From Amorphophallus konjac (taxonomy: Eukaryota; Streptophyta; Magnoliopsida; Alismatales; Araceae): a stretch of DNA of 64,000 bases. Shown piece by piece: positions 1 to 11,325 of the stretch; the stretch's first letter is position 1, and each line of letters begins with the position of its first letter. The stretch lies in the NCBI GenBank assembly GCA_022559845.1, contig CM040120.1:163290334-163354333 (forward strand), given 5' to 3'. The position numbers and the translations under genes are program-made. The notes beneath the pieces were generated by a model. It saw only the letters and a program-made list of their open reading frames with translations. It searched no databases and was not told the origin of the DNA.

Positions 1-2
1 CG

Positions 3-383
3 ACCATTCCTATTGATGTCACTAGAAAGGTGAACAGTTTCGCTAAGAAAATTCAGCATGATAGTTATCGAGGAAAGCATGCAAACATGCATCACCTTCA
101 GCACAATTTTCATTTGAATAAAAATGGCTACATGAATTATGCTCAGCACACACGTGTTTCCTCTAAGAGGCTGAACAACAATTTCTCTGCTCGGAAACAA
201 CATAATTTTAATAGGAATAGGCTCATTCAACACCCACTGAGAAATGCCAAGAAGGAAGAATCAATCTACATGAAATCTCTGAAAAGAACAGTAAAACAAA
301 TGTGGGTTCCTAAGTGTGATTTGGATAAATTGAAAACTGTCTTTGGACCCAATTTGAATTGGGTCCCACATTACTTTGTCTGA
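3..383 (+). pseudogene. gag: gag C-terminal end of R1 Sirevirus
   Basis: The reading frame is open from the window edge and stops with TGA at 381-383. The residues are basic and rich in His and Asn. Two WVP motifs, MWVPKCDL and LNWVPHYFV, close the frame; a WVP pair is the usual end of Sirevirus gag just before the protease. No zinc knuckle is visible in this fragment, so any knuckles lie upstream. Pol continues in the +1 frame at the stop codon, so either a frameshift is used in translation or this copy has an indel. Only the last part of gag is in the window. Confidence 0.75.
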
Positions 384-3300
384 ACTTTCACAGGTTAGCC
401 TGGCAGCCGAGCATAACAAGTGGTATCTTGACAGTGGCTGTAGCAGGCACATGATAGGAGACCGGTCCAAATTTAGCAAACTGAAAATGAAGTTTGGGGG
501 CCTGGTCAAATTCAGTGGAAATAACAGAGGAAGAATAATTGGAATTGGTACAATTGGTAAGTCCTCTACTAACTCCATTGAAGATGTGTATCTTGTAGAA
601 GGACTTCAGCACAACTTGATAAGTATTAGTCAACTCTGCGACAAAGGACACAAGGTACTCTTTGACCACAATTCCTGTACTATTTTTGAGCTGAATTCTG
701 ATAACGTCATGTTCAAAGGTCATAGAGTAAACAATGTATACATCGTAGACCTGGATGATAATCCTGAAACTCACTTGTGTATGTCTGCTAATTCTGAACA
801 GGTTGCGTTTGACTGGCATAGGCGTCTAGGCCATGCTAGTTTGTCTACAATGAATAAACTATCTAAGCATAACCTAGTTAGTGGTTTGCCCCGAATAAGA
901 TTTCAGTTAGGGTCCAAGCTATGTGATGCTTGTGCACTAGGTAAACAGACTCGTGCAATTTTTAAGTTGAGAACTGAGAATCTTTCATCTAAACCGCTGC
1001 AGCACTTGCACATGGATCTCTTTGGTCCTACTCGCATACAAAGTTTGTCAGGTAAGAGATATGGATTAGTCATAGTGGATGACTACACTAGATTTTCTTG
1101 GTTGTTTTGTTTAGCAAATAAAAATGATGCTTTTGTTCACTTTGAAGAACTTTTCAATAAAATCAAACTGCAAGGTGAACATAATATCATTACTATTCAG
1201 TCTGACCACGGAGGAGAGTTTGAGAACTCTTCATTTTCTGAATTTTGCTCAAAAGAGGGAGTGACTCACAGATTCTCTTCTCCCAGGACACCAGAGCATA
1301 ACGGAATTGTTGAGAGAAGAAACAGGTCAATAATTGAAATGGCCAGGACTATGTTGATTGAGAGTGGACTTCCAAGGAGATTTTGGGCTGAAGCTGCGAA
1401 TACTGCATGCTACATTCTAAACCGAGCCTTGGTAAGACCTACTCATAGGAAAACTCCGTATGAACTTCTCAAGGGTAAGCAGCCAAACATTTCTTACTTC
1501 AAAGTTTTTAGTTCCAAATGTTTTATCCACAATAATGGTAAGAATGGTTTGGACAAATTTGAAGCTAGGAGCTCTCCTGGAATTTTTCTCGGATATTCAG
1601 AAACTTCAAGGGCTTACAGAGTTTTCAATAAAGCTGACCAAACTGTTAAAGAAACACCGCATGTAGTGTTTGATGAAAATGATTTCTCTAACAAAGTGAT
1701 GGATGATGACAGGGAGCCATCTAATGAGGGAGATTTCTTAGAGAGAATTGAAGAAGAAGAAATGCAGCCAGCTGCTCAACCAGAAAACTCACAGCAAGAA
1801 GGAGCAGCTGAGGTAGGTGAACCCTCAGGTGAGATAATATTTCACAAAGACCACCCTAGTGAAAATGTCATAGGAAATTTGCATGATCCTCCTAGGACTA
1901 GGTCTCATTTTAGAATTGTCCAAGAACAGGACTTAGCTGCATTGGTATCTCAGGTGGAACCCAAATCTGTGGAAGAAGCCTTAAAACATGATTCTTGGGT
2001 ATCCGCCATGTGTGAGGAATTAAATCAATTTGAGAAAAATATTGTATGGGAACTAGTTCCCAGACCTGATAACACTCATGTCATTGGCACTAAATGGATT
2101 TTCAAGAATAAAGTTGATGAGAACGGAGCTATCTCTAGAAACAAAGCAAGACTTGTAGCTCAAGGCTACAGTCAGGAATTTGGTGTGCATTTTGATGAAT
2201 CCTATGCCCCAGTGGCTAGGATGGAAGCTATACGAATTCTGCTTGCATTTGCATGCTCTAGGAACATTCGGCTGCAGCAGATGGATGTCAAAAGCGCATT
2301 CTTAAATGGGATATTGAAGGAAGAGGTATATGTTGAACAACCTCCAGGTTTTAATTTCTCTGTTCAGCCTAACATAGTTTTTAGGTTGAATAAAGCCCTC
2401 TATGGATTGAAGCAGGTTCCCCGAGCCTGGTATGAGAGACTTTCTGAATTTCTCTTGAGCAAGGGCTACACTCGAGGTAAGGTTGACCAAACCCTCTTCA
2501 CCAAAAATCTCGGAAAGGATTTAATAGTGGTCCAGGTATATGTTGATGATATCATCTTCGGATCTAACAATTCAACATTGTGTAAAGAATTTTCTGAATC
2601 TATGTCTCATGAATTTGAAATGAGTTTAGTTGGCGAACTAAAGTATTTTCTTGGGCTGCAGGTCAAACCGATGGAGGATGGTTGTTTCATAAATCAAACC
2701 AAGTATACTCTGGGAGATGCTGAAAAGGTTTGGAATGACCAACCTCAAGACTATCTCAACACCCATGGGCACCAACTCCTCACTGGATTCAGACGAAAAA
2801 GGTAAAGAAGTGGATGCTAAATTATATAGAGGTATGATCGGTTCACTCCTCTACTTAACAACATCCAGGCCTGACATTCAATTTAGTGTAGGGATGTGTG
2901 CCAGATACCAGTCTAGGCCTACTGAATTGCATTTGGCAACTGTAAAAAGAATCTTTAGATACTTATCTGCTACCCATGATCTAGGTCTTTGGTATCCTGC
3001 ATCATGTAGTTTAGATCTCATTGCATATACAGATGTAGATTATGCAGGATGTAAATTAGACAAGAAAAGTACTAGTGGTCACTGCGAATTTTTAGGAGGG
3101 TGCCTAGTCTCTTGGGGATCCAAGAAGCAACACTCTGTGGCTCTTTCTACTGCTGAAGCTGAGTATGTGGCAGCAGGGAGCTGTGGCACACAGGTTATAT
3201 GGATAAAACACCAGCTTCTGGATTACTCAGTTGAGCTAGGTTGCACTTCCATCTTTTGTGACAATACTAGTGCAATAAACATTGCAAAGAATCCTGTACT

Positions 3301-3484
3301 TCATTCTCGAACTAAACACATCGAAATCAGGCATCATTTTATTCGTGATGAAGTAGCTAGGAAGACCTTTGAATTGATCCATGTTGGCACTAACTCACAA
3401 ATTGCAGATATTTTCACTAAGCCACTGGATACTGAAAAATTTAGCACATTGCGCAGAGAATTAGGTATTTACAGAATTTCATGA
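376..3484 (+). pseudogene. pol: pol of R1 Sirevirus (PR-INT-RT-RNase H), one frameshift
   Basis: The first frame runs 376-2805 and the second 2717-3484. Domains in order: protease with the DSG triad at about residue 19 ([11 protein letters not shown]); GAG-pre-integrase with WHRRLGHAS and CDAC; integrase core with HMDLFG near 213, SDHGGEFE near 277 and the ERRNR glutamate near 312; reverse transcriptase with [18 protein letters not shown] and the catalytic YVDD near 722; then, in the second frame, RNase H with TDVDYAGC, STAEAEYVAAG and DIFTKPL. The frame changes near 2705-2716, between the RT connection and RNase H, which fits a single extra base. The first frame runs on as nonsense to 2805. 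No other stop interrupts the roughly 1,030 codons, so the damage is recent or slight. The protein would be cut into enzymes that copy the element RNA and insert the DNA. Confidence 0.92.
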
Positions 3485-4212
3485 TTGAATAATTGATCTC
3501 TAAATAATCTGTCATGTGCTCTTATGCTTATCTTTGCTCATTATCTGTTGCTGAAAATAACCTCATTATGGGTGTTTGCTGATTCACTCATACTGATTAA
3601 TACCACTTTGTTTTCTTTGAGGTGTTTTGAGGTTTGTCTTGGTTAAGTCTGAGTTGGAGTCAAGGTCTCCGGGGGAGCAAGATTAATAATTGGTGTCATG
3701 CTCTTTTGGCTAAATCTGAACATACTTTGAACGGACTTTTGTTGACCTTATAAGAGAATCAGTTTGAGTAGGTGGATAAAAGAAATTTTTGAATGTTTTA
3801 TCCGTTAAGACTGTTCACCTAATCTCTTGTTGGAATTTCGGCTGTTAGTCCCACTGAGATCAAAATCTGAATTCAAGACTATCTTCCTACACTGTAACTG
3901 ACTTCTGATCTAGCCAGTACAGCATACCTACTTAGTCTAAGTTGAGTCCGAAATGAGGTATATAGTGTTTTTGTCTGAAAAACTTTCGAGCTGGTGTATT
4001 GTTCTCAAACTGACTCAAGACTAATTTACAAGGTTTCAAGTGCAGTTTAATGAAAAATTCATGAAAGAAGTTTTAACAACCTTGTTAACTGTTCATTGAG
4101 AAACTGGGACTTTCATCAATGAAGTGAAAGTATCCCATGTCATGAGATGGCAGTATAAATCAGGCTTAATTAGCTGTCTTGATCATACAGAGCAATGGTA
4201 CATATCTGGTTA

Positions 4213-4375
4213 GTAACTGGGGTGTCTGGCCTCTAGTAAAGGTGTCACCTTAATGTCAACACTAGTTAGAATACTATCTCTGTCCTCTTGTCAGAAGGGG
4301 TAATGTGGTCTTGCCACCAAGTAACTGGGGATTCCTGCCTCTAAACAAGGTGTCTCCCTAATGTCAAAGGTGTAC
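4213..4375 (+). repeat. Two-unit direct repeat with hairpin potential (R1)
   Basis: Two units begin GTAACTGGG at 4213 and 4321, 108 bases apart, and share GCCTCTA, AAGGTGTC and TAATGTCAA blocks. Each can fold with a loop of about 20-25 bases: GGTG with CACC in unit 1 (4221-4249) and GGGGA with TCCCT in unit 2 (4327-4359). A similar module lies at the same place, between pol and the 3' LTR, in R7 and R5. Confidence 0.55.
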
Positions 4376-5036
4376 TTGACAGATTTATCTTTGATCTTGA
4401 CCATCTTTGAAAATTTTTCTTCCTCTTGGTATCCAGATTCTGTTCACTTGGCATTTAGGTCTTGGTTTGTTTGTTTTCAATACCACAGGTCTTTGTTTTT
4501 CCTGACTTCCTTGCTTTATACTCTCTGAGTAAAGACTTACTCTGACCATACTGGTATCTTGTACCTTACTTGCTTAGAATCTGGTTCTGTGTATGGAGCA
4601 AATCTTCATTCACCATTTTGCACACAGTCTGACTAACTGATCCTCAAAATCCTCACATGAAATTAATGGCTTTCTTAATTGCTTAAACATCTCAATAACT
4701 CTCCTTTATCAGCCATACTCTCTATTGTTTTCTCTCCACTGTCAGTAATTATCTTTTCATGCTATCTTCAGACCTGCCCCTAGTTTTTGATGATGTCAAA
4801 GGGGGAGAGTGTCTTGCGTGTGCTTTTGTGCGTTGCTGAGGGGGAGCGAAAGATAAGTGTCCTGAGAAAGATAAGTGTCCTGAGTTATCTAGTCAGAGGT
4901 AAGTGGATGTTGTGTTCAGGGGGAGCTCTTGGGAGTCGTCAGAGGAGGCGAGTGTGTTGTGTGTCTGCATTGCTTATTTTCACAGCTTATCTTCATGCAC
5001 TTCATCTCTGTTATTTAATATAGTGTTGCCATTATC

Positions 5037-5050
5037 AAAAAGGGGGAGAT
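5037..5050 (+). other. Polypurine tract of R1
   Basis: The run AAAAAGGGGGAGAT lies directly before the LTR start TGTTGG at 5051. It is the expected primer site for plus-strand DNA synthesis, and its position fixes the LTR boundary. Confidence 0.88.
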
Positions 5051-5419
5051 TGTTGGACTTTTGTGACTTCCCTAGTGTTTTGATGATGAGCATCACTATG
5101 TTAAATATTGTTATTTTTAATCAGATATCATGAGTAATGTTATGCATTCGAACTTTCCATGATTAACAAGAAAAACTGCTATGAGATAATACCCTGCATG
5201 TCCGTACTGTTCCTTTCATACTTCATGTTGGTTGTGTTCACTTCACTTCGTGTTATCTTTTTCAACATCGTGTTGTTCCAACTATGTTTGTTGGTTGTCT
5301 TCGTGTCGTGTTTTGTTCCAGCGCATGCTGTACACTGCAGTACCTCGTGCTGCGTTCTGTGCCACTTCGTGTCGTTCCATCTGTGTCACCCCTTTGTCTT
5401 CGAGTCTCTTGTTCTGGCC

Positions 5420-5760
5420 AAGTCTATACAGCCTCATCTTTACCTTCGTTTCAAGCCAAAGTCTACACATTGGCTTAGCGTCATGCATCAGTCTTCAAAG
5501 TCCATACATTGCACTGTAGCATGTTCGAAGCTAAGTCCATACATTGGTTTAAGCTTCCAAGTCTGTACATTGGCCTTCAAGCTTTCCAAGTCTATTCATT
5601 GGCAGCTGAACTTTGAAGTCTATACATTGGTCTTCACTTCAAGTATGTACAGCCATTGTCTTGCCAAAGTATATACGTTGTGAACCCTCAAGTCTGTACA
5701 GACTTTGCCTTGTCCAAGTCTATACATCATCCAGTTCTCTGGCAAGTCTATACCTTGTTT
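5420..5760 (+). repeat. AAGTCTRTACAT motif cluster in U3 of R1
   Basis: About twelve copies of AAGTCTATACATTGG-like words, spaced about 15-45 bases apart, all in the same orientation. Variants include AAGTCTGTACATTGG and AAGTCCATACATTGG. The spacing is irregular, so this is a motif cluster rather than a simple satellite. Related words occur in the LTRs of R5 and R7 in their own sense orientation. Confidence 0.75.
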
Positions 5761-6456
5761 CAGTCCATGTTGTTTTCGTGTCGTTTTCATCTTCGAGTTG
5801 GTTTCAGTCCAAGTTGTTTTCGTGTGTATTCAAGTCTTTTTAGTAAAGTGTCGTTTCACCTCGTGCCGTTCTCTTTGCTGTGTGTTATGTCGTGTTGTTT
5901 TTGTATTCATGTCTTCGTGTTGCTTTTTGTATTCGTGTCTTCGTGTGATTCTTGTGTTTATGTCCTCGTGTTGTTTCTTTCTATCTTCGTCCAGGTTCCA
6001 TCTGATCGCGTGTTTGTCTACCTCGTCACTCCGTGAGACTTCCTTCTCACCTCGTGCTGTTCTCTTCTGACTCCGTGTCATTTTCTTTGTAGTGTTAAGC
6101 TTTATTATTGTGTATCTCGTGTCGTTCTCTTCGTAGTGTTTGTTTTGTTACAGTGATACTTCGTGTCATTCTCTTTGTAGTGTTAGCCTTATTAGTATGT
6201 ATCTCGTGTCATTCTCTTTTTACCTCGTGTTGTTTTCATCTGACCTCGTGTCATTCTCTCCTTGTCTCATACTGTAATAATCTTGTGTATCTCTTGTCGT
6301 TCTCAGTAAAGTGCATCTCGTATTGCTATCACATACCTCATGCAGTTTTAGTCCTTGTGGCCCTCAGTGTTAATGGTTTTTATCTCCTTGCAGGTCCGAG
6401 GAAGAACATTCACCGGTGTCTGGGGTGCACGTGATCCAATGCTAAAGGAACCAATG

Positions 6457-6464
6457 CTATAAAG
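6457..6464 (+). promoter_or_regulatory. TATA box of R1 LTR
   Basis: CTATAAAG follows two CCAAT words (6436 and 6451) and precedes a GC-poor purine leader. The position, 1.4 kb into the LTR, fits a U3/R boundary about 30 bases downstream. Confidence 0.6.
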
Positions 6465-7155
6465 GCACGTGGCAACAAGGTTCTGGATGAAGTATGGGAG
6501 GCACACGCATTCTGCACCTCATCCACCTACTGCTGCTGCTATATATTGAAGCCTTCGTCCACAGATGAAGGTTGATCGAAAGGAAAAAGCAAAAAAGGAG
6601 AAGTGCAGAGAGTTCGATCCAGAAGAAAAGAAAGAGAAGAAGAGCAGAAGGAAAAGAAGAGAAAGAGAGAGTTAGAGAGCTCGTGAGGGTTAAGAGCAAA
6701 AGAAAGTGAGAGAGAAGAGACGAGGAAGAGAAGCTTACCTGAAGATCTGTCTACTGGACCGTGAATCAGATCCAGGCCAGTCAGCTCCGTTGAGAGCCAC
6801 ATTGTGCATTTCGTTTTTCAGCGTTCTGTTTGCTGAAGTTATTTTCATTTCGTGTTTCTGTTTTTCCCCTTCTTATTTGGTTTTCCTTGTTCTTTCGATT
6901 CTCAGTAGTGAGGTCGGGTTCCTCCTGTGGATCAGGAGAAGGGAGATCTGATCTCCGGTTGCAAGTAGCTGGGACCTACTTGTGGGTTCCCTCTGGTCAG
7001 AGGAAGGGAGACTTGTCTCCGGTTCTGGGCTTACAGGTTGCAAGTCCAGGGGTCCCTCCGGTTGGGAGGAAGAGGGGAGGCTGTTCCCCTGGTCAAGCTG
7101 TGTGGCAGCAACTGTTTGCAGACTGAGTCTGCTTGTCTAGCATTGGCTAGTGAAG

Positions 7156-7178
7156 CCTCACTCCGGTTGGGAGTGAGG
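7156..7178 (+). other. U5 hairpin of R1 LTR
   Basis: The arms CCTCACTCC and GGAGTGAGG pair perfectly over nine bases around a GGTTG loop. GGGTGGATGTAGG and CGAACCACCTAAAA follow. The same block occurs at the matching place in R5, R7 and R8. Confidence 0.7.
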
Positions 7179-7411
7179 GGTGGATGTAGGTCTGGAGGAC
7201 CGAACCACCTAAAAAGTCTATTGTGCAATGGTTTGCTTTGTGTGCTTGCTTCCGCTAGATGCTTGGATAGGCGTGCTCTATGTGTTTGCTCATAAGTTTA
7301 ATTGAATTCGTTTCATTCTGTGATTGCGTCTAGCATCTGAGTTTTTAATTGGCCTTTATTCATAGAAGGATACATTCACCCCCCTCTATATCCGGGCCTA
7401 GCACCCTAACA

Positions 7412-7885
7412 TTGGGCATTGTCAAAACTGGAACCCAGGGCTGGAGGCCCGTCTCGGGTGTGGATGAAACTAGGACCCGCGGCCGAATGCCTGTCTCGAA
7501 TGTTAATAAAGCTGGGACCCAGGGCTGAACGCCCGTCTTGGGTGTGGCTGAAACTGGGACCCGGGCTGAACACCCGTCTTGGGTGTTGATGGAACTGGAT
7601 CCCTGGGCAGGCGACCCGTCCTGGGAGTTAATGGAGCTGGAACCCGGGGCTGAACGCCTGGCTTGGGTGTTGCTGGAGCTGAGACCTAGGGCTAGACGCC
7701 CGTCTTGGGGTGTTGCTGGCACTGAGACATAGGGCTTGGGGCCCTTGATGGGTGTTGCTGGAACTAAGACCCAGGGCTAGACGCCTATCTTGGGTGTTGC
7801 TGGAACTGAGACCCAGCGCTAGATGCCCGTGTTGGGTATTGCTGAAACTGAGACCTAGGGCTAGACGCCCGTCTTGGGTGTTGAG
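7412..7885. repeat. 42-bp minisatellite array in R2
   Basis: GGGTGTTGCTGGAACTGAG and GCCCGTCTT mark a unit repeated every 42 bases; GGGTGTTG-type anchors fall exactly at 7750, 7792, 7834 and 7876. Earlier units are more diverged and slightly offset. Because 42 is a multiple of three, long open frames appear on both strands (a 14-residue period, with SSSNTQD on the minus strand). Strong periodicity without a start context or domain argues for a minisatellite, not a gene. Confidence 0.85.
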
Positions 7886-9539
7886 GTGGCCTTGTCCGGA
7901 AGAGGAAACCCTTTGTTGGGAGTTGGCATTGCTGGATCGTAGGGGTAAAGATCCAATCGTAGAGCTGGGAGGCCAGGGGCCCAATGCGGAGAGTCCGAGG
8001 TCATCTGCCCGAGCCAGATGCTGGAGAGCCTCGAACTCAGGGTTGAAAGCCCGTATTAAGTGTCGACTCGTCGGAGACTCGGGCGAGAGGCCCGAATAGC
8101 ATGCCAGAAAGCCTTGACCCCGGGGTGGGAAACCCGTGCTGGGGGTAGGCTTAGTTGGGACTCAGAGCTGAGAGCCTGAGTGAGGTGCTGAGGAGTCGGA
8201 GACCCGTGGCAGAAAGCCCATGTCGGGTGCTGGCGGAGCTGGGGACCCAGGGGTCAATGATCACATGGGTCTTTGTTGCTGGAGGAGCAGATGGGCCAGC
8301 TGCCTGTATGGGCAGTCGCCGGACCGGGCTGCTTGTAGGCCACAACGATGGTGCCCGAGGATCAAGGCGAGCCGGAAGTCGATGTAGTGTTGCCAAACAT
8401 GATTGGCGTTGCCAACCGTAGGTGCCCGACGTGGATGGCGATGACGATTAGACCGTAGGTCACTATCGCCACCGGTCTGTTGTTGTTGTTGCTGGTGCGG
8501 GTTGGTCGCTCGATGACGACCAGTCGCATGTTCAATTCTTGACAGGGGCCCTCCTCTTCCTCTTCGATAAGAAAAGGCAAGGGCATTGCGGCGTACACTT
8601 GATAGGTGTAACTCTTATTCGGCAGAAAGAAGAAAGGTAGGAGACGTCCCACCGGGCGTGCCATCCTTGTTTACGACCGCAGGGAGTCACTTGTTATTTT
8701 ATCCTCGCGGCGGGGGTGTACACTCGCCTTTTACGGAAGGTCGAGATAGGTTGACTGGGCGAGCGGGGATTCTGGGGGTGTTGAGAAGAAGGTAGAGAGA
8801 ACGATATGAACGCGCTGGAAGGGATGGCGTATGGTTAATCATCCTAGGAGACTAGGATAGGGATGGGTGGGTGGAATGCGGGCGTGCCAGTCGATTTCTC
8901 GACACCAAGGATTGACTGGGGAAGCGTCGCCAGGACGCGACACGTGGCTCGAGAGATCGGGCCACATGTGGATAGAAGGGGTTCCACAGGTGCAAGTGCG
9001 CAGGTGATTAATGGGATTCGTGTACTAGACGTCTTTCCCCACCGGTCGCAAGCAACCGGTGTTTATTTTACATCGGATTGAATCCGAATACCTTTGTTTC
9101 TTCTGCCAAAGAGAGAGTCAGGGACCATGGTAGCCGCAACGTCGGGAGGGTTTAGTCTGTGCAACAGCGACATGGCAACAGTAACACAAAAGGGATAACT
9201 AGGGGCAGAGAGACTAGTTCCGGCGAGGAGGGGGATCCGCTCCCTGACTGGATTACATAAATTATATGCCATGAAAGGCATTTATATGGGGGCGTGAGAG
9301 CCCGATTACAATTTCTTGCAAGCCACGGGACAATTTCGTCATCCATGACGGTCCCCGGGTCATTGCGTTATGGTGTGGGTAGTTCCGTATCTGTACATGG
9401 AGTCCGTCAGAGGACCGATGACTCAGCATGATGGCGCCCGAGGGGCATCGCAATGAATTCCTGACATGAGACAATGTCGAGGTCGGGGCAGTAGGAGTGC
9501 CGTGGGCACCGTTGTGCGGGGGAAGTCGAGTGGTCTGGT

Positions 9540-9945
9540 ATCACGAGCCCCGATGTGACTGGAGTTGTTGGCAGTCGGGTGTCGGGGGCACTGTTGTGAC
9601 TTGAGTTGTTGAGTGATCGAGTGTCGCGAGCCCCGATGTGACTGGAGTAGCTGGCAGTCGGGTGCCGGGGGCACCGTTGTGACTGGAGTTGTTGAGTGAT
9701 TGGGTGTCGCGGGCCCCGATGTGACTAGAGTAGCTGGAAGTCGGGTGTCGGGGGCATCGTTGTGACTGGAGTTGTTGACAGTCGGGTGCCGCGGGCCCCG
9801 ATGTGACTGGAGTAGCTGGTAGTCGGGTGCTGGTGGCACCGTTGTGACTAAAGGAGGTGGGCGCCGGGAGACCTAGATGGTCGTGCTCTGGGCCCGGTGT
9901 GACTGGCAGTCGGGTGCCAGAGGCACCGTTGTGACTGAAGGAGGC
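9540..9945. repeat. 83-bp (2 x ~41) tandem array in R2
   Basis: CCCCGATGTGACTGGAG-type anchors recur at 9552, 9635, 9718 and 9800, a period of 82-83 bases. Each unit is a dimer of about 41 and 42 bases: one half contains CAGTCGGGTGCCGGGGGCACC, the other TTGAGTGATTGGGTGTCGC. The half-period matches the 42-bp array upstream, so the two may share an origin. The open minus-strand frames are repeat artefacts. Confidence 0.8.
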
Positions 9946-10758
9946 GGGTGTCGTGAAGAGGTTGAGACCTGAGTACGTGTACATGTGCTCAATTGGTTTC
10001 ATGCTGTATGAGAGCCGCGTGGGCTTTACAAATGTGCCGAGGAGGCCGAAGTACAATGGGCGCAAGCCTCAGGACAATTCTACATGTGGGCCGGTCCCCG
10101 GGTTAATGCGGGATAAAGCGGATATCCGCGTGTTTTACAGAGGCTCCCCATGAGGAGATCGAGACATGCCCGACTGCCTAGGTGGAAGGGGCGATCGTGG
10201 GCTGGCGCCTGACGGAGGTTGGACGTGACTCAAGGTGAGCAGTCGGGTCCAGGGCACAGAAGGCGAATGTCGTCATGCTAGGGAGTGGAGTCCGCCCCTG
10301 GGAATATTATTCCCGGGCAAGGGTCAGGATAACTCGAGTCATCAGTCCGAGCGGTCGGCGGCTAGCTCAGAGAGGGCGGTGGGCATGTAGTTCTGTGTCG
10401 AAAGTACGTGCAGCATCAGGGTGTGTGTATAGCCATCGTGGGTTGTTACACACGGGTGGACCCGGGATGCGGTTGTATTCGCCATCGTCATAGTGCCTTT
10501 CGTGTGACGGGCATGGACTTGTGTGAGATGGTTAGATGCTGCGTGAGGGAAGTATGTATGACATACCCTCGGCGTGTATAAGCCAATCGACAAGCCAACC
10601 ACGTGCGCACTTAGTTCCTCACATCCCCGACCCTTGCTGAAGGCCGCAGGAGTCCGAGGGCGCGACAGTTAGGTCAGAGGGTGTTGTATTGCATCCTTCA
10701 TTTCATATCCCATTGCATTCCATTCCATGTTGCCCCTTGAGCTTCCCTATGAGAGGGG

Positions 10759-10767
10759 CTTTTATAG
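10759..10767 (-). promoter_or_regulatory. Possible TATA box in R2
   Basis: On the minus strand this reads CTATAAAAG, in a locally AT-richer stretch of otherwise GC-rich DNA. It is the main hint that R2 is a minus-oriented LTR. Confidence 0.35.
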
Positions 10768-11017
10768 TGGAAGGTGAAGGGTCATGGGGGGTTTAGGAGG
10801 ACCAAGTTGAGGGTCCAACTTGGTCTGGGTAAACCCCACAAAAACATAATTATTTATTATTTTTTTGTGTTTAACGGAGTGGGAGAGGGGGGGTTTATGC
10901 GGGCTGGGTTGAGGGGTAAAGCTGGTCCGCCTAAACCCCCTCCCATGGGGGGTTTACGCGGGCTAGGTTGAGGGGTGAAGCTGGTCCGCCTAAACCGCCT
11001 CCCATGGGATTTAGGCG

Positions 11018-11325
11018 GGTTTGACTGGGGGGTTTGACTGGGGTTTAATTGGGGTTGACTGAGGGTTTGACAGGGGTTTGACTGAGGGTTGACTGAGGGT
11101 TTGACTGAGGGTTTGCTGGGGTTTGACTGGGGTTTGACTAGGGTTTGATTGAGGGTTGACTGAGGGTTTGACTAGGGGTTTAACTGGGGTTTGACTAGGG
11201 ATTGACTGAGAGTTTGACTGGGGGGTTGATTGAGGGTTTGACTGAGGGTTTGACTGAGGGTTGACTGAGGGTTTGACTGTAGTTTGACTGAGGGTTGACT
11301 GCGGGTTTGATTGGAGTTTGACCAG
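11018..11325. repeat. 12-13 bp GACTGAGGGTTT array in R2
   Basis: More than twenty imperfect copies of TTTGACTGAGGG and variants (TTTGACTGGGG, TTTGACTAGGG, a shorter TTGACTGAGGG). The flanks before it (10880-11018) contain two copies of a GGTTTA(T/C)GCGGGCT block. The period alternates between 11 and 13 bases. It is a simple satellite. Confidence 0.85.

Larger units (their letters stand above)
3485..5050 (+). other. R1 3' noncoding region with several polypurine tracts
   Basis: There is no coding signal in these 1.57 kb between RNase H and the 3' LTR. G-rich runs of polypurine type (GGGGGAG or similar) occur near 3670, 4799, 4837, 4919 and 5042; only the last one touches the LTR. Repeated polypurine tracts are known in Sireviruses. 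A hairpin-forming direct repeat at 4213-4375 is listed separately. Short open frames here, such as 4787-5023, look like chance. Confidence 0.7.
1..7411 (+). mobile_element. R1: Sirevirus (Ty1/copia) retrotransposon, 3' part
   Basis: This is the 3' portion of a copia element of the Sirevirus group; its 5' LTR and most of gag lie left of the window. The order is gag end, protease, integrase, reverse transcriptase, RNase H, a long noncoding stretch, a polypurine tract and a 2.36 kb 3' LTR. Integrase before reverse transcriptase defines Ty1/copia. The WVP-type gag end, the long post-pol region with several GGGGGAG tracts and the LTR starting TGTTGG point to Sireviruses. The LTR ends ...CTAACA at 7411, and the next five bases (TTGGG) should be one target-site copy; the other is outside the window. 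Pol carries a frameshift, so this copy cannot move by itself. Confidence 0.93.
5051..7411 (+). repeat. R1 3' LTR (2,361 bp)
   Basis: It starts TGTTGG after the polypurine tract and ends CTAACA. Going 3': a U3 with about twelve AAGTCTRTACAT-like motifs (5420-5760); a pyrimidine-rich stretch with many CTCGTG/TTCGTG words (about 5760-6340); a TATA box at 6457; a purine-rich leader (about 6560-6725); a stable hairpin followed by GGTGGATGTAGG and CGAACCACCTAAAA; and a C-rich end with TTCACCCCCCTC. Open frames on both strands inside the LTR follow from the repeats and are not genes. Confidence 0.88.

Noticed and set aside
7360..7984. Overlapping minus-strand frames with a 14-residue repeat (SSSNTQD)
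   Set aside because: The 42-base period keeps all frames open on both strands. There is no start context, domain or partner gene, so it is a minisatellite.
9423..10065. Minus-strand Pro/Thr/Ser-rich frames
   Set aside because: They follow the 83-base tandem array and shift frame where the period changes from 83 to 82.
7412..11325. Possible CRISPR-like arrays
   Set aside because: Units abut without unique spacers, and the DNA is plant nuclear.
11018..11325. Interstitial telomere repeat
   Set aside because: The unit is GACTGAGGGTTT, not TTTAGGG, and the period is 11-13 rather than 7.
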